Assembly: GCF_001729745.1 (NCBI RefSeq)
Contig: NZ_CP017186.1
Span: 1,240,001 to 1,304,000 of the forward strand
Direction of reading: 5' to 3'
Origin: Enterobacter hormaechei subsp. hoffmannii
GTDB lineage: Bacteria > Pseudomonadota > Gammaproteobacteria > Enterobacterales > Enterobacteriaceae
DNA: 64,000 nt
Position numbers and translations under genes: made by a program. This document shows, piece by piece, positions 20,434 to 31,400 of this stretch. Within the stretch, counting starts at the first letter, position 1, and the number at the start of each line of letters is the position of its first letter. The notes under the pieces were generated by a model. It saw only the letters and a program-made list of their open reading frames with translations, did not search any database and had not been told where the DNA came from.

Positions 20434-23016
20434 TTAGCCAACGACCAGATTCAGCAGTTTACCGGGTACGTAGATCACTTTACGTACGGTAACGCCCTCA
20501 AGGTATTTCGCGACCAGATGCTCCTGGCCTGCGCGCTCGCGAACCTGTTCTTCGGTTGCGTCGACCGCGACGGTAATTTTACCGCGCACTTTACCGTTAA
20601 CCTGCACCACAACCAGCGTGGTGTTTTCCACCATAGCGGATTCATCCGCCACTGGCCACGGCGCGTTGTCGATATCCCCTTCGCCTTTCAGCTCCTGCCA
20701 CAGGGTGAAGCTAACGTGCGGCGTGAACGGGTTCAGCATGCGAACGACCGCCAGCAGCGCTTCGCGCATTAACGCGCGATCCTGCTCGCCGTCCTGCGGG
20801 GCTTTTGCCAGCTTGTTCATCAGTTCCATAATAGCCGCAATTGCGGTATTGAAGGTCTGACGACGACCAATATCATCGGTGACTTTCGCAATGGTTTTAT
20901 GAACATCACGACGCAGCGCCTGCTGATCTTCGCTCAGTGCAGCCACGTTCAGCGCTGGCGCATCACCTTGTGAGGTGTGCTCGTAAACCAGTTTCCAGAC
21001 GCGTTTCAGGAAGCGGTTTGCCCCTTCAACGCCGGATTCCTGCCATTCCAGCGTCATATCTGCCGGGGAGGCGAACATCATGAACAGACGCACGGTGTCA
21101 GCGCCGTAACGCTCAACCATCACCTGCGGGTCGATACCGTTATTTTTAGACTTGGACATCTTGCTCATGCCGGTATAAACCAGTTCATGACCTTCGGCGT
21201 CCTTCGCCTTCACGATACGGCCTTTCTCGTCGCGCTCCACAATCGCATCAACCGGAGAAACCCAGTTACGTTCACCGTTCGCGCCAACGTAGTAGAACGC
21301 ATCTGCCAGCACCATACCCTGACACAGCAGCTGTTTTGCCGGTTCGTCGGAGTTGACCAGGCCTGCGTCACGCATCAGTTTGTGGAAGAAGCGGAAGTAG
21401 AGCAGGTGCATGATGGCGTGTTCAATGCCACCGATATAGATGTCTACCGGCAGCCAGTAGTTTGCAGCATCGGAATCCAGCATGCCTTCTTTGTACTGCG
21501 GGCAGGTGTAGCGCGCATAGTACCAGGAGGATTCCATAAAGGTGTCAAAGGTGTCGGTTTCACGCAGCGCTGGCTGACCGTTGACGGTAGTTTTTGCCCA
21601 CTCAGGATCGGCTTTGATCGGGCTGGTGATGCCGTCCATGACCACGTCTTCCGGCAGGATCACCGGCAGCTGATCTTCCGGCGTTGGCATCACGGTGCCG
21701 TCTTCCAGGGTCACCATTGGGATTGGCGCACCCCAGTAACGCTGACGGGAAACGCCCCAGTCGCGCAGACGGTAGTTCACTTTACGCTCGCCCACGCCCA
21801 GGGAGGCCAGTTTGTCGGCGATGGCGTTGAAGCCCTCTTCGAAGCTCAGGCCGCTGAACTCACCGGAGTTAAACAGGGTGCCTTTTTCAGTCAGCGCTTG
21901 CTCAGAGAGATCGGGTTCAGAGCCGTCAGCAGCAAGAATAACAGGCTTGATGGTCAGGCCGTATTTGGTGGCAAATTCGTAGTCGCGCTGATCGTGACCC
22001 GGCACGGCCATCACGGCGCCTGTGCCGTATTCCATCAGTACGAAGTTGGCGGCCCAGACGGGGATGGCTTCGCCCGTCAGCGGGTGGATCGCTTTGAAGC
22101 CGGTATCAACGCCTTTTTTCTCCATCGTCGCCATGTCGGCTTCGGCCACTTTCGTGTTGCGGCATTCGTCGATAAAGGTCGCCAGCTCCGGATTGTTTTC
22201 CGCCGCTTTTTGCGCCAGCGGGTGACCTGCGGCCACGGCCAGGTAGGTCGCGCCCATGAAGGTGTCCGGACGGGTGGTGTAGACGGTCAGCGTCTGGTCG
22301 TAGTTTTCTACGTTAAAGGTAATTTCCACACCTTCGGAACGGCCGATCCAGTTGCGCTGCATGGTCTTAACGGTGTCAGGCCAGTGATCCAGATTATCCA
22401 GATCGTTCAGCAGTTCGTCAGCGTAGGCGGTGATTTTGATAAACCACTGCGGGATCTCTTTACGCTCTACTTTGGTGTCACAGCGCCAGCAGCAGCCATC
22501 GATAACCTGCTCGTTCGCGAGAACGGTCTGGTCGTTCGGGCACCAGTTAACGGCGGACGTTTTCTTGTAGACCAGGCCTTTTTTATACAGCTCGGTGAAG
22601 AACTTCTGCTCCCAGCGGTAGTATTCCGGGGTACAGGTTGCCAGCTCGCGGCTCCAGTCATAGCCAAAGCCCAGCATTTTCAGCTGGTTTTTCATGTACG
22701 CGATGTTGTCGTACGTCCACGGAGCCGGTGCCGTGTTGTTTTTCACCGCCGCGCCTTCAGCAGGCAGGCCGAACGCATCCCAGCCGATAGGCTGAAGTAC
22801 GTTTTTGCCCAGCATACGCTGGTAGCGTGCAATCACGTCACCGATGGTGTAGTTACGCACGTGGCCCATGTGTAGTCGACCAGAAGGATAGGGAAGCATC
22901 GACAGGCAGTAATACTTCTCTTTGCTCTCGTCTTCGGTTACTTCAAAGGTGCGCTTCTCGTCCCAGTGTTGCTGGACTTTTGATTCTATCTCTTCCGGGC
23001 GGTATTGCTCTTGCAT
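20434..23016 (-). CDS. leuS: Leucyl-tRNA synthetase
   Basis: The ATG at 23016 ([10 protein letters not shown]) gives 860 residues, the E. coli length; earlier in-frame codons lie in the promoter region. This class I synthetase has HMGH at 49-52 and a KMSKS loop (KMSKSKNNG, near 620). Between them lies the CP1 editing domain (about 225-415), which hydrolyses mischarged norvalyl- and isoleucyl-tRNA, with a TRPDTFMG motif and a [19 protein letters not shown] motif. It heads the leuS-lptE-holA-nadD unit and is divergent from ybeL. Confidence 0.98.
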   Translation of the reverse strand: MQEQYRPEEIESKVQQHWDEKRTFEVTEDESKEKYYCLSMLPYPSGRLHMGHVRNYTIGDVIARYQRMLGKNVLQPIGWDAFGLPAEGAAVKNNTAPAPWTYDNIAYMKNQLKMLGFGYDWSRELATCTPEYYRWEQKFFTELYKKGLVYKKTSAVNWCPNDQTVLANEQVIDGCCWRCDTKVERKEIPQWFIKITAYADELLNDLDNLDHWPDTVKTMQRNWIGRSEGVEITFNVENYDQTLTVYTTRPDTFMGATYLAVAAGHPLAQKAAENNPELATFIDECRNTKVAEADMATMEKKGVDTGFKAIHPLTGEAIPVWAANFVLMEYGTGAVMAVPGHDQRDYEFATKYGLTIKPVILAADGSEPDLSEQALTEKGTLFNSGEFSGLSFEEGFNAIADKLASLGVGERKVNYRLRDWGVSRQRYWGAPIPMVTLEDGTVMPTPEDQLPVILPEDVVMDGITSPIKADPEWAKTTVNGQPALRETDTFDTFMESSWYYARYTCPQYKEGMLDSDAANYWLPVDIYIGGIEHAIMHLLYFRFFHKLMRDAGLVNSDEPAKQLLCQGMVLADAFYYVGANGERNWVSPVDAIVERDEKGRIVKAKDAEGHELVYTGMSKMSKSKNNGIDPQVMVERYGADTVRLFMMFASPADMTLEWQESGVEGANRFLKRVWKLVYEHTSQGDAPALNVAALSEDQQALRRDVHKTIAKVTDDIGRRQTFNTAIAAIMELMNKLAKAPQDGEQDRALMREALLAVVRMLNPFTPHVSFTLWQELKGEGDIDNAPWPVADESAMVENTTLVVVQVNGKVRGKITVAVDATEEQVRERAGQEHLVAKYLEGVTVRKVIYVPGKLLNLVVG

Positions 23017-23227
23017 GGCAGCCAGTGGTCCTGTGTTCAATACAGCTACAAATGTAGCCAATGGATGTGGTAATTCAGATCCGCATAGCATAGCCCAAAC
23101 GCCCGCGTCAAAACAGCCTTTCACGCAAATGCACTTTGCAGGAATTTACCGGGTCTGTGCTTCACCTGACAAAGCGGCGACGAAATAAGGTCTATTATTA
23201 GAGACAGTTACTTACCCGGGAGGCAAA

Positions 23228-23713
23228 ATGATGAACAAGGTTGCTCAATTTTACCGTGAACTGGTAGCGACTCTGACGGAAAGGCTGCGTAACGGCGAGC
23301 GTGATATCGACGCGTTGGTCGAACAGGCACGCGCACGCGTGACGCAAACGGGTGAGTTATCGCGAACCGAAGTGGAAGAGGTGACGCGCGCCGTGCGCCG
23401 CGACCTGGAAGAGTTTGCGCGAAGCTATGAAGAGAGCCAGGACGAAATCGCCGACAGTGTTTTTATGCGGGTAATTAAAGAGAGCCTGTGGCAGGAGCTG
23501 GCGGATATTACCGATAAAACCCAACTGGAGTGGCGCGAGGTATTCCAGGATTTAAACCACCACGGTGTCTATCACAGCGGCGAAGTGGTGGGGCTGGGGA
23601 ACCTGGTGTGTGAGAAGTGCCACCACCATATCGCCGTTTATACGCCGGAGGTGCTGTCGCTGTGTCCGAAATGCGGGCACGACCAGTTCCAGCGTCGGCC
23701 GTTTGAGCCGTAG
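23228..23713 (+). CDS. ybeL: YbeL, zinc-ribbon protein of unknown function (DUF1451)
   Basis: A 161-residue protein with a long, charged alpha-helical N-terminal part (about 1-110, Arg/Glu rich, likely coiled coil). The C-terminal zinc ribbon is formed by CEKC(HHH) and CPKCGH. E. coli YbeL has the same layout. The biochemical role is unknown to me. GGGAGG precedes the ATG. It stands alone between leuS (divergent) and rihA (convergent). Confidence 0.93.
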   Translation: MMNKVAQFYRELVATLTERLRNGERDIDALVEQARARVTQTGELSRTEVEEVTRAVRRDLEEFARSYEESQDEIADSVFMRVIKESLWQELADITDKTQLEWREVFQDLNHHGVYHSGEVVGLGNLVCEKCHHHIAVYTPEVLSLCPKCGHDQFQRRPFEP

Positions 23714-23721
23714 GTAAAAGC

Positions 23722-23747
23722 AAAACGGCAACGTCGTTGCCGTTTTT
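23722..23747 (+). terminator. ybeL terminator
   Basis: AAACGGCAA and TTGCCGTTT arms followed by a T-run, directly after the ybeL stop. Confidence 0.9.
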
Positions 23748-23757
23748 AGTGTCTGCT

Positions 23758-23790
23758 CCCTCTCCCTGTGGGAGAGGGCATCAGGCCGCA
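23758..23790. repeat. REP-like palindrome of the CCCTCTCCC family
   Basis: CCCTCTCCC, loop TGT, GGGAGAGGG, followed by the tag CATCAGGCCGCA. The same unit with the same tag recurs at 35351-35395. The tag supplies the last two codons and the stop of rihA. Confidence 0.85.
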
Positions 23791-24722
23791 GAATAATAAG
23801 CCAGCCTCTCCGCCAGCAAATCCACAAACGCTTCCCGATCGATATCCACCATCACTGTGGTATTCGGCTTGTTTCCCGTCAGCGAGTAATAGTCCACCAC
23901 CGTCATTCCCTGGGTATATTTCCCCTGTGTTTCCACACCAACCCAACGCTCGACCGTGGTAAACATTTCCGGCTTCAGTAGCCAGGCGATGGTGCATGGG
24001 TCATGCAACGGGGCGCCGTGGAATCCCCACTTCTCGGCTTTGTGATACTCCATAAAGAAATCGAGCAGCTCTGCCACGGTTGTTGCAACCGGGTTACCCA
24101 CAGTACGAAATCGTTCGATGTCCTGCGCCATAATTTGTGCGCGGTGGGTAACGTCCAGCCCCGCCATCACAATCGGCAGGCCCGACTGGAAGACGATTTC
24201 TGCGGCTTCCGGGTCAACAAAGATGTTGAACTCCGCGGCTGGCGTCCAGTTCCCCAGCCCCATTGCCCCGCCCATGATGATGATACGGGCGATATTGCTG
24301 TGCAGTTCAGGATGGCTGTTCAGCAGCAGCGCTACGTTGGTCTGTGGGCCGGTCGCCACCAGCGTCACGGGCTCTGCGCTTTCACGCAGAACTTTCGCCA
24401 TGAGCTCGACGGCAGTACAGTTTTGTGGTGCGAAACCCGGCTCCGGCAGCGCCGGGCCATCCAGCCCACTTTCACCGTGAACGTTATCCGCAATGATCAG
24501 CTCGCGCATTAGCGGCTTAATGGCGCCACCTGCGACCGGAATATCGGTGCGTTTTAGCAGCGTTAACATGCGCAACACGTTTCGCAGGGTTTTATCCGGC
24601 GTCTGGTTCCCTGCAGAGGAGGTGACAGCTTTTACGTCCAGTTCAGGGGAGGCAAGAGCAAGGACGAGTGCGATTGCGTCATCATGACCCGGATCGCAGT
24701 CGAGAATAATAGGCTGTGCCAT
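23781..24722 (-). CDS. rihA: RihA, pyrimidine-specific ribonucleoside hydrolase
   Basis: This Ca2+-dependent hydrolase cleaves cytidine and uridine to ribose and base. The ATG at 24722 ([16 protein letters not shown]) gives 313 residues; codons further upstream are not conserved. The calcium-binding DCDPGHDD motif is at residues 8-15, and the distal Asp and His are in [10 protein letters not shown]. The last residues are YYSAA instead of the E. coli ending. The final codons and stop fall inside a REP-like repeat, so the C-terminus appears to have been reset by repeat insertion. The rest of the protein is well conserved. Confidence 0.95.
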   Translation of the reverse strand: MAQPIILDCDPGHDDAIALVLALASPELDVKAVTSSAGNQTPDKTLRNVLRMLTLLKRTDIPVAGGAIKPLMRELIIADNVHGESGLDGPALPEPGFAPQNCTAVELMAKVLRESAEPVTLVATGPQTNVALLLNSHPELHSNIARIIIMGGAMGLGNWTPAAEFNIFVDPEAAEIVFQSGLPIVMAGLDVTHRAQIMAQDIERFRTVGNPVATTVAELLDFFMEYHKAEKWGFHGAPLHDPCTIAWLLKPEMFTTVERWVGVETQGKYTQGMTVVDYYSLTGNKPNTTVMVDIDREAFVDLLAERLAYYSAA

Positions 24723-24841
24723 GGCGTTCTCCATTCTTAGCATTATTTGTGACAAGGTTAACGCTGCGATGTGACGCCGAATAGAAAAAGAGATCTAAAG
24801 CGTGAAGCAGTGCGCAATCCACAGATTGCGCACTAAAAAGA

Positions 24842-25567
24842 TTAATGCAGGATTTTGGCGAGGAAGTCTTTTGCACGTTCAGATTTAGGATTTGCGAAGA
24901 ACTCTTCTTTCGGTGAGTCTTCAACAATTTTCCCTTCATCCATGAAGATCACACGGTTGGCCACTTTACGGGCGAAGCCCATTTCGTGCGTCACCACCAT
25001 CATGGTCATCCCTTCGTGCGCCAGTTCCACCATAACGTCCAGCACTTCGTTGATCATCTCAGGATCGAGCGCGGACGTCGGCTCATCAAACAGCATCGCC
25101 ACCGGATCCATGCACAGCGCACGCGCGATTGCCACGCGCTGCTGTTGGCCACCTGAAAGCTGCGCCGGGAACTTATCCGCATGTGCAGACAGCCCGACGC
25201 GTTCCAGCAACTTCAGTCCCTTTTCACGCGCCGCTTTTTTGTCGCGCTTCAGCACTTTCACCTGCGCCAGCGTCAGGTTCTCAATGATGGAGAGGTGAGG
25301 GAACAGCTCAAAATGCTGGAACACCATCCCAACGTGGGAGCGAAGCTGGGCAAGGTTGGTTTTGCGGTCATTCACTTTGGTGCCGTTAACGACAATCTCG
25401 CCCTGCTGGACAGGTTCCAGCCCATTAACGGTTTTGATAAGCGTCGACTTACCGGAGCCGGACGGGCCACATACCACCACCACATCGCCTTTTTTCACTT
25501 CTGTTGAGCAGTCGGTCAGCACCTGAAAGTGCCCATACCATTTAGAAACATTTTTCAGGGAAATCAT
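24842..25567 (-). CDS. gltL: GltL, glutamate/aspartate ABC transporter ATPase
   Basis: A 241-residue polar-amino-acid ABC ATPase. Walker A is GPSGSGKST (about 34-42), the ABC signature LSGGQQQR lies near 135 and Walker B is [13 protein letters not shown] near 160. It powers the GltJK permease fed by the periplasmic receptor GltI. Its ATG shares one base with the gltK stop. It is the last gene of gltIJKL. Confidence 0.98.
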   Translation of the reverse strand: MISLKNVSKWYGHFQVLTDCSTEVKKGDVVVVCGPSGSGKSTLIKTVNGLEPVQQGEIVVNGTKVNDRKTNLAQLRSHVGMVFQHFELFPHLSIIENLTLAQVKVLKRDKKAAREKGLKLLERVGLSAHADKFPAQLSGGQQQRVAIARALCMDPVAMLFDEPTSALDPEMINEVLDVMVELAHEGMTMMVVTHEMGFARKVANRVIFMDEGKIVEDSPKEEFFANPKSERAKDFLAKILH

Positions 25568-26241
25568 TATACGGTCCTTTTCTTCAGCCAGCTGACCAAC
25601 AGCGATGCGCTTAAACTAATCACAAAATAGACCCCGCCCGCGAAGAGGATCATCTCAACCTGCGTTCCGTCACGTTCGCCAATGGTGGAGGCGGTACGGA
25701 AGAAGTCTGCCAGGCTCAGCACGTAGACCAGGGAGGTATCCTGGAACAGGACGATGCCCTGCGTCAGCAGCAGCGGAACCATGGCGCGAAACGCCTGCGG
25801 CAGAATAATGAGCTTCATGGACTGCCAGTGCGTCATACCGAGCGCCAGCGCAGCGCTGGACTGCCCGCGCGAGATACTCTGAATACCTGCGCGGATGATC
25901 TCGGAGTAGTAGGCGGCTTCAAACATGGAGAATGCCACCATGGCAGAGATCAGGCGGATATCGGTTTTCGGCGACAGTCCCAGCACGTTCTGTAAAAAGC
26001 CGGGAACAATCAGGTAAAACCACAACAGCACCATGACCAGTGGAATGGAGCGGAACACGTTAACGTAAGCCGTAGCAAACCAGGCGAGCGGTTTAAAGCT
26101 CGACAGGCGCATCACTGCCAGCAGGGTGCCCCAGACAATACCGACGATAATGGCGATTACGGTGATCTTTAAGGTGATCGCCAGTCCATCCAGCAGATAA
26201 GGCATGGAGGGAACAATGGAACTCCAGTCAAATTCGTACAT
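25567..26241 (-). CDS. gltK: GltK, glutamate/aspartate ABC permease subunit
   Basis: A 224-residue inner-membrane permease of the HisMQ type with about five membrane helices. The cytoplasmic EAA loop ([24 protein letters not shown] region, about 130-155) docks with the GltL ATPase. It overlaps gltJ upstream and gltL downstream by single bases, indicating coupled translation. Confidence 0.98.
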   Translation of the reverse strand: MYEFDWSSIVPSMPYLLDGLAITLKITVIAIIVGIVWGTLLAVMRLSSFKPLAWFATAYVNVFRSIPLVMVLLWFYLIVPGFLQNVLGLSPKTDIRLISAMVAFSMFEAAYYSEIIRAGIQSISRGQSSAALALGMTHWQSMKLIILPQAFRAMVPLLLTQGIVLFQDTSLVYVLSLADFFRTASTIGERDGTQVEMILFAGGVYFVISLSASLLVSWLKKRTV

Positions 26242-26981
26242 TATTTGCCCCCCAGATTGCCCGGCAGGCGTACTTTGCGTTCAACCAGGTTCATCACCAG
26301 CATGATGAAAGCGTTAATCAGAACATAGGCGAGCGTGATTGCCGTGAAGGATTCCCATGCGTGAGCGGAGTAATCCAGCAGTTTGCCCGCCTGCGCCGCC
26401 ATATCTACCAGACCAATGGTTGAGGCGATGGCCGAGTTTTTTACCAGGTTCATCATCTCGGAGGTCATCGGCGGAACGATGACGCGGTAAGCGTTAGGCA
26501 GCAGTACGTAACGGTAGGCTTGTGGCAGGGTCAGGCCCATCGCCAGTGCCGCATTCTTTTGTCCGCGTGGCAATGACTGTATGGCGGCACGCACCTGCTC
26601 GCAGACGCGCGCAGCGGTGAACAGTCCCAGACACAGCATGGAGGAGACAAAGAATTGTACGTTAGGATCCAGCTCGGCCTTGAACCACATGCCGAGATCT
26701 TCCGGCAGCAGTTCCGGGATCACCAGATACCAGGTAAAGAACTGCACAATCAGCGGAACGTTACGGAACAGTTCCACATAGAGCGTGCCAATCGAAGAGA
26801 GAAAACGGTTAGGGACGGTACGCAGAATACCGAACAGCGAACCGACAAGAAACGCGATAATCCACGCCGTTATCGATAACGCAACGGTAACCTGAAAGCC
26901 GCTCCACAGCCAGCCGAGATAGGTGGTGTTGCCGAACGGGGCTTGTTGCAGAAAGATGCCCCAGTTCCAGTCAATTGACAT
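26241..26981 (-). CDS. gltJ: GltJ, glutamate/aspartate ABC permease subunit
   Basis: The ATG at 26981 (MSIDWNWG) gives 246 residues, as in E. coli, with GGAG 6 nt before it. Codons further upstream lie within the SroC terminator. It has membrane helices and an EAA loop ([25 protein letters not shown]) like GltK and forms the heterodimeric channel with it. The ribosome binding site begins only a few bases after the T-tract of the SroC/gltI terminator. gltJKL expression therefore depends on readthrough of that terminator. Confidence 0.97.
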   Translation of the reverse strand: MSIDWNWGIFLQQAPFGNTTYLGWLWSGFQVTVALSITAWIIAFLVGSLFGILRTVPNRFLSSIGTLYVELFRNVPLIVQFFTWYLVIPELLPEDLGMWFKAELDPNVQFFVSSMLCLGLFTAARVCEQVRAAIQSLPRGQKNAALAMGLTLPQAYRYVLLPNAYRVIVPPMTSEMMNLVKNSAIASTIGLVDMAAQAGKLLDYSAHAWESFTAITLAYVLINAFIMLVMNLVERKVRLPGNLGGK

Positions 26982-26993
26982 AGTAAACTCCAG

Positions 26994-27020
26994 AAAAAAG
27001 AGGGTAGCAGCGCTACCCTC
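26994..27020 (-). terminator. gltI/SroC intrinsic terminator upstream of gltJ
   Basis: On the minus strand a perfect 9-bp stem GAGGGTAGC, loop GCT, GCTACCCTC is followed by TTTTTT. It lies inside the glt operon, between the receptor gene and the permease genes. Confidence 0.92.
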
Positions 27021-27150
27021 GAAGATTGGTGAGAAGCTCAATTTTTGCGCTGAGTGGGGAACGACCACTCAACGTATAGTCTGTCCATGCTTCCCGACAA
27101 TCGAGAGGGCAGGAGATCCCGCCCCTGTCGTTCTAGTTAGTTAAGAGCTT
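26994..27150 (-). ncRNA. sroC: SroC sRNA (sponge of GcvB), from the gltI-gltJ spacer
   Basis: In E. coli and Salmonella, SroC of roughly 150-160 nt is processed from the gltI 3' end and the spacer up to an intrinsic terminator, and it base-pairs with and destabilises GcvB. This window has the same arrangement: the gltI stop, a GC-rich hairpin region (27090-27125) and the strong terminator at 26994-27020. The 5' boundary (about 27150) is an estimate taken from the known size, because the RNase E cut cannot be read from sequence alone. A covariance-model hit would settle it. Confidence 0.7.
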
Positions 27151-28042
27151 TGTCGTTTGGTGATTTGAACAGCGCTTTCATGTCGTCAGACAGTTCAAAG
27201 TTCATGTTCAGGTTTTTTGGTGGAATTGGGTTCTTGAACCATTTGTCGAACCATTTTGCCGCTTCGCCAGAGGTTTGCGCCTGAGCGATGGTGTCATCGA
27301 TCAGCTTTTTGAAGCCTTCATCGCCTTTACGCAGCATACAGCCGTAAGCTTCTTTCGACTGCGCAGTCCCGACGATTTCCCAGTTGTCTGGTTTCTTCGC
27401 CTTGGCGCGCTCGCCTGCCAGCAGAGCGTCATCCATCATAAACGCAACGGCACGACCGCTTTCCAGGGTACGGAAGGAGTCGCCGTGATCTTTCGCGCTG
27501 ATGATGCGCATGTCCATTTTCTTCTCGTCGTTCAGCTTGTGCAGCAGCACTTCGGACGTGGTACCGGAGGTCACGACAACCGCTTTGCCTTTCAGGTCAG
27601 CAAAATCTTTGATATCGCCGCCTTTCTTCGTCAGCAGGCGGGTGCCTACAACGAAGATAGTGTCCGAGAAAGCGGCCTGTTTCTGACGCTCAAGGTTGTT
27701 GGTGGTTGAGCCACATTCAAAATCAAATGTGCCGTTTTGCAGCAGAGGAATACGGTTCTGTGAAGTGATGGGGATCAGCTTCACTTGCAGGTCAGGTTTG
27801 TTCAGCTTTTTCTTCACGGCTTCAACGATGGCGTTGGAGTAATCCTGTGAATAGCCCACGACTTTTTGCGTGTTGTCGTAGTAAGAGAACGGGACAGAAG
27901 ATTCACGGTGGCCGACCACGATCACGCCGTTTTTGGCAATCTTGTCGAGAGTGCTTCCTGCTGCCGGAGCGTCTTCAGCGTGAACGATGCCCGCAGACAT
28001 TCCCATAACCAGCATTGCTGTGGCCAGTTTACGTAATTGCAT
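27137..28042 (-). CDS. gltI: GltI, periplasmic glutamate/aspartate-binding protein
   Basis: The ATG at 28042 (MQLRKLATAMLVMG) gives 301 residues with a signal peptide ending near VHA-E (about residue 22); an in-frame upstream extension would bury the signal. The bilobed SBP family 3 fold carries the conserved VVGHRESSVPFSYYD and DYSNAIVEAV region and the RFESGRAVAFMMDD-type hinge. It delivers Glu and Asp to GltJKL. Its leader holds a C/A-rich tract like the one targeted by the sRNA GcvB. Confidence 0.97.
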   Translation of the reverse strand: MQLRKLATAMLVMGMSAGIVHAEDAPAAGSTLDKIAKNGVIVVGHRESSVPFSYYDNTQKVVGYSQDYSNAIVEAVKKKLNKPDLQVKLIPITSQNRIPLLQNGTFDFECGSTTNNLERQKQAAFSDTIFVVGTRLLTKKGGDIKDFADLKGKAVVVTSGTTSEVLLHKLNDEKKMDMRIISAKDHGDSFRTLESGRAVAFMMDDALLAGERAKAKKPDNWEIVGTAQSKEAYGCMLRKGDEGFKKLIDDTIAQAQTSGEAAKWFDKWFKNPIPPKNLNMNFELSDDMKALFKSPNDKALN

Positions 28043-28085
28043 ACCCAACTCCTTTCTTATCAGCGCCAGTGACGCTTTGATACCC

Positions 28086-28099
28086 ATTGTGATGTTGTT
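28086..28099 (-). promoter_or_regulatory. C/A-rich GcvB target element in the gltI leader
   Basis: The mRNA-sense sequence reads AACAACATCACAAT, about 45 nt before the gltI start. In Salmonella such a C/A-rich element in the gltI 5' UTR is both a translation enhancer and the GcvB R1 pairing site. The match here is by similarity to that known site. Confidence 0.6.
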
Positions 28100-28355
28100 A
28101 TATCTCGCGCAATGCGAGTGCAGTGTTATGCAAGCTTGTTAACATTTAGTCTGGCTTAATGTAAAGATTTTGCTGCGTTATTGTTTATTTTTGCGAAGCG
28201 CGCCGCACCATTCAGAGGCAATAATCTCTCGTTGCACCGTTTCGGTGCTACCGGAGATCCATGCTGGTGCGACAAGGTTGCACGTTAAGCCAGACAGCGT
28301 TTGCGTAATTAAACAAAGCAACAGGCGTGCCAGAATTGAATTTTAGGAGGAAATT
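28100..28355. other. Non-coding gap upstream of gltI
   Basis: No credible ORF. It holds the gltI promoter region in AT-rich sequence (about 28110-28190) and then about 150 nt with no recognisable feature, before the REP pair at 28356-28412. Confidence 0.5.
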
Positions 28356-28412
28356 GTCGGGTGGCGGCTGCGCCGGAGAGTAGGCCGGGTAAGGCGTAGC
28401 CGCCACCCGGCA
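28356..28412. repeat. REP pair between lnt and gltI
   Basis: CGGGTGGCGGCTGCGCC and GGCGTAGCCGCCACCCG form a nearly perfect long stem separated by about 18 nt. This is the E. coli-type REP consensus and it sits just after the lnt stop. Confidence 0.88.
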
Positions 28413-28425
28413 ACAGAAGGCCAGG

Positions 28426-29964
28426 TTATCTACGACGCTGACGCAGGCTCATCACTACGGCGGCAAAACCGAACAGCGTGGTCAGGATCCACAGCGGCCA
28501 GTTCCCGGTGCGCGCATAAGGCGTCAGGCCCGTAGCTGGCGTCACTTTCGTGGTCAGCACCTCACGGGTGAACTGCGGGATCATGGCCTGGATTTCACCC
28601 TGCGGGCCAATCACGGCGGTGATGCCGTTATTGGTGCTGCGCAACAGCGGACGTGCCAGCTCCAGAGAACGCATTCGTGCCATCTGGAAGTGCTGCCACG
28701 GACCGATCGATTTACCGAACCACGCATCGTTTGAGATGGTCAGCAGATAGTCGGTGTCCGGGCGGAAGTTATCGCGCACCTGCTCGCCGAGGATAATCTC
28801 GTAGCAAATAGCGGCCGTCAGGGCAAAACCGTGCGCATGCAGCTGCGGCTGAACGTAAGGGCCCCGGCTGAATGAGGACATCGGCAGGTCAAAGAACGGT
28901 GCCAGTGGGCGCAGAATAGACTCCAGCGGAACAAATTCGCCAAACGGTACAAGGTGATTTTTGTTGTAACGATTGGTGGAGGTATAGCTGTATTCGCTGT
29001 CCTTACCGAGCGTAATGATCGTGTTGTACGTGTCATAGCGGTTCTGCTGATTGAGACGCGCATCCACAATTCCGGTAATCAGCGTACTGCCGCGCGCGCG
29101 CAGCAGATCGTCCATCATCTTCAGGAAGGGCTGCTGATTGATCTCCAGATCCGGGATCGCAGACTCAGGCCAGATGATGAGCTGCGATTTACCCATCACC
29201 TTTTCGGTGGCGTTGGCGTAGATTTTCAGCGTGTTCAGCAGCTGATTCTCATCCCATTTCAATGACTGCGGGATATCGCCCTGTATCAACGATACCTGCG
29301 TGGCGCGCGCGGGCTCCAGCGTGAACCACTGGATATAACGCAGTGGGAAAGGCAGGGCAAACAGGATTAACGCGGCAACCAGCGGCTTCCAGTTACGTGT
29401 CACCAGAGCCAGCACCAGCAGGCCGCTGACCGCCATGAGCAGGAAGTTAATCGCCTCTACGCCCATGACGGGAGCCAGACCTTTCAGCGGGCCGTCCACC
29501 TGGCTATAGCCGAACTGCAACCACGGGAAGCCGGTCAGTACCCAGCCGCGCAGAAATTCGGTGATTTGCCAGACAACGGGAGCCGCTATCGCGACGCGCA
29601 GCCAGGTCGTTTTAGGCCACAGACGAGATAGAATACCGGCGAACAGGCCAGTGTAGAGCGAAAGATAGGCGGCGAGCAGCACAACCAGGAAGACGTTAAC
29701 CGGCCCCGGCATTCCGCCAAATTGCGCGATACTGACGTAAACCCAGTTGATACCAGAGCCAAACAGCCCCAGCCCCCAGAAGTAGCCTATGGCCGCGGCC
29801 TGTACCGGACGACGGTTCAGGGTAAGACCCTGTAGCCCCATCAGGGAGAGAATAGCGGCTGGCCAGATATCGTAAGGAGAAAAAGCCAGCGTACCGCTGG
29901 CTCCGAGTAACAGCGCCAGCAGCAAACGGACGCGCTGGCGTTCAAAGAGTGGGGCAAATGCCAT
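28426..29964 (-). CDS. lnt: Apolipoprotein N-acyltransferase Lnt
   Basis: This inner-membrane enzyme adds the third acyl chain to lipoproteins. It has 512 residues, as in E. coli. The first about 220 residues form membrane helices, and a periplasmic nitrilase domain follows. Its triad is Glu267 (WPESAIPD), Lys335 ([10 protein letters not shown]) and Cys387 (AICYEI), in exactly the E. coli positions. It follows corC by 5 nt in the ybeZ-ybeY-corC-lnt operon. Confidence 0.98.
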   Translation of the reverse strand: MAFAPLFERQRVRLLLALLLGASGTLAFSPYDIWPAAILSLMGLQGLTLNRRPVQAAAIGYFWGLGLFGSGINWVYVSIAQFGGMPGPVNVFLVVLLAAYLSLYTGLFAGILSRLWPKTTWLRVAIAAPVVWQITEFLRGWVLTGFPWLQFGYSQVDGPLKGLAPVMGVEAINFLLMAVSGLLVLALVTRNWKPLVAALILFALPFPLRYIQWFTLEPARATQVSLIQGDIPQSLKWDENQLLNTLKIYANATEKVMGKSQLIIWPESAIPDLEINQQPFLKMMDDLLRARGSTLITGIVDARLNQQNRYDTYNTIITLGKDSEYSYTSTNRYNKNHLVPFGEFVPLESILRPLAPFFDLPMSSFSRGPYVQPQLHAHGFALTAAICYEIILGEQVRDNFRPDTDYLLTISNDAWFGKSIGPWQHFQMARMRSLELARPLLRSTNNGITAVIGPQGEIQAMIPQFTREVLTTKVTPATGLTPYARTGNWPLWILTTLFGFAAVVMSLRQRRR

Positions 29965-29969
29965 TTACA

Positions 29970-30848
29970 TTAATCTTCCAGTTTTGGCACCGGTGAGTCG
30001 TCCGGCATTCTGACATGAACCTGAATAATACGTCGGCTGTCAGCCATTGCGACCTTGAACTGGTAACCATCGATGTCAACGGTTTCACCGCGGGCCGGAA
30101 GATGGCCGAAGGCCTGCATCACCAGACCACCAATGGTGTCCACTTCTTCATCGCTGAAGCTGGTGCCAAAGGTGTCATTGAAGTCTTCAATGGAGGCCAG
30201 CGCGCGCACGGTCCAGGTGTGGCGGCTCAGCTGACGGAAGTCGATATCCTCTTCTTCGTCATATTCATCTTCGATTTCGCCCACAATCAGCTCGAGGATG
30301 TCTTCGATTGTGACCAGACCGGAAACGCCACCAAATTCATCAATAACAATCGCCATGTGATAGCGCTGGGAGCGAAACTCCTTCAGCATCCGATCCACAC
30401 GTTTACTTTCCGGCACAACCACGGCCGGACGTAACACTTTTTCCATACTGAAGGCTTCGGCATCGCTGCGCATAAACGGCAGCAGATCTTTCGCCATCAA
30501 AATCCCTTCGATGTGATCTTTGTCTTCGCTGATGACCGGGAAACGTGAGTGAGCCGATTCGATAATCACATCGAGGCACTCGTCCAGCGTCTGGTTGCGT
30601 TTCAGGGTAATCATCTGCGATCGGGGGATCATGATGTCGCGGACGCGCTGGTCGGCGATGTCCATCACCCCTTCGAGCATTTCGCGCGTATCTTCGTCGA
30701 TAAGGTCGTTCTGCCCGGAATCACGAATCAGCTCCAGCAGTTCGTCACGGTTTTTCGGTTCGCCGTGGAAAAGCTGGTTCAGGATGAGGGAGAAAAATCC
30801 CTTTTTAGTGGTTGTCGTGTCGCTACTGTGTGAATTGTCGTCGCTCAT
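29970..30848 (-). CDS. corC: CorC (YbeX), CBS-pair protein of Mg/Co efflux
   Basis: A 292-residue cytosolic protein with two CBS domains (about 70-195; [10 protein letters not shown] and [13 protein letters not shown] regions) and a C-terminal CorC/HlyC domain (about 210-285, [17 protein letters not shown]). It is linked genetically to Mg2+/Co2+ efflux with CorA. Recent work on E. coli YbeX ties it to ribosome and RNA metabolism, which fits its place next to ybeY and ybeZ. The precise activity is open. Confidence 0.95.
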   Translation of the reverse strand: MSDDNSHSSDTTTTKKGFFSLILNQLFHGEPKNRDELLELIRDSGQNDLIDEDTREMLEGVMDIADQRVRDIMIPRSQMITLKRNQTLDECLDVIIESAHSRFPVISEDKDHIEGILMAKDLLPFMRSDAEAFSMEKVLRPAVVVPESKRVDRMLKEFRSQRYHMAIVIDEFGGVSGLVTIEDILELIVGEIEDEYDEEEDIDFRQLSRHTWTVRALASIEDFNDTFGTSFSDEEVDTIGGLVMQAFGHLPARGETVDIDGYQFKVAMADSRRIIQVHVRMPDDSPVPKLED

Positions 30849-30932
30849 GGCGTTTGTTAAGGGTTCTCTTGTTAGTTCAACGTTAACCGCCGCGCTATGT
30901 CCCTGCGCGGCGGCATGGTAGTCAGTGACTGA

Positions 30933-31400
30933 CTATTCTTTCTCGGCAATGTACGGATCCTCATAGCCCAGAGCAAGCATTATCTCTGTCTCGAGGGATT
31001 CCATCTCTTCCGCTTCGTCATCTTCAATATGGTCGTAACCCAGAAGATGCAGGCTACCGTGCACCACCATGTGTGCCCAGTGCGCTTCCAGCGGCTTTTG
31101 CTGCTCTTTGGCTTCCTGCTCAACCACCTGACGGCAGATGATCAGATCGCCCAGCAGCGGCATCTCAATGCCCGGAGGGGCTTCGAATGGGAAAGAGAGC
31201 ACATTGGTCGGCTTATCTTTCCCGCGATAGGTCAGGTTGAGCTCATGGCTTTCTGCTTCATCCACCAGGCGAATCGTGACCTCTGATTCTTCCTGAAACT
31301 GGGGGATAACGGCATCCAGCCATTTCTGAAACTGTGCCTCTTCTGGCATGCTGGAATTATCTTCACAGGCCAGCTGTAGATCGAGGATCACCTGACTCAT
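30933..31400 (-). CDS. ybeY: YbeY, rRNA maturation endoribonuclease
   Basis: A 155-residue zinc metalloprotein needed for 16S rRNA 3' maturation and 70S quality control. The UPF0054 metal motif His114-x3-His118-x5-His124 ([11 protein letters not shown]) is intact, as is the conserved Arg59 region ([14 protein letters not shown]). Its start overlaps the ybeZ stop by 4 nt, which couples it to the PhoH-like ATPase. Confidence 0.97.
   Translation of the reverse strand: MSQVILDLQLACEDNSSMPEEAQFQKWLDAVIPQFQEESEVTIRLVDEAESHELNLTYRGKDKPTNVLSFPFEAPPGIEMPLLGDLIICRQVVEQEAKEQQKPLEAHWAHMVVHGSLHLLGYDHIEDDEAEEMESLETEIMLALGYEDPYIAEKE

Noticed and set aside
20977..22875. 632-codon open frame antisense to leuS
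   Set aside because: It mirrors the strongly conserved leuS coding strand; the long frame is a by-product of codon bias, with no start signals or recognisable protein.
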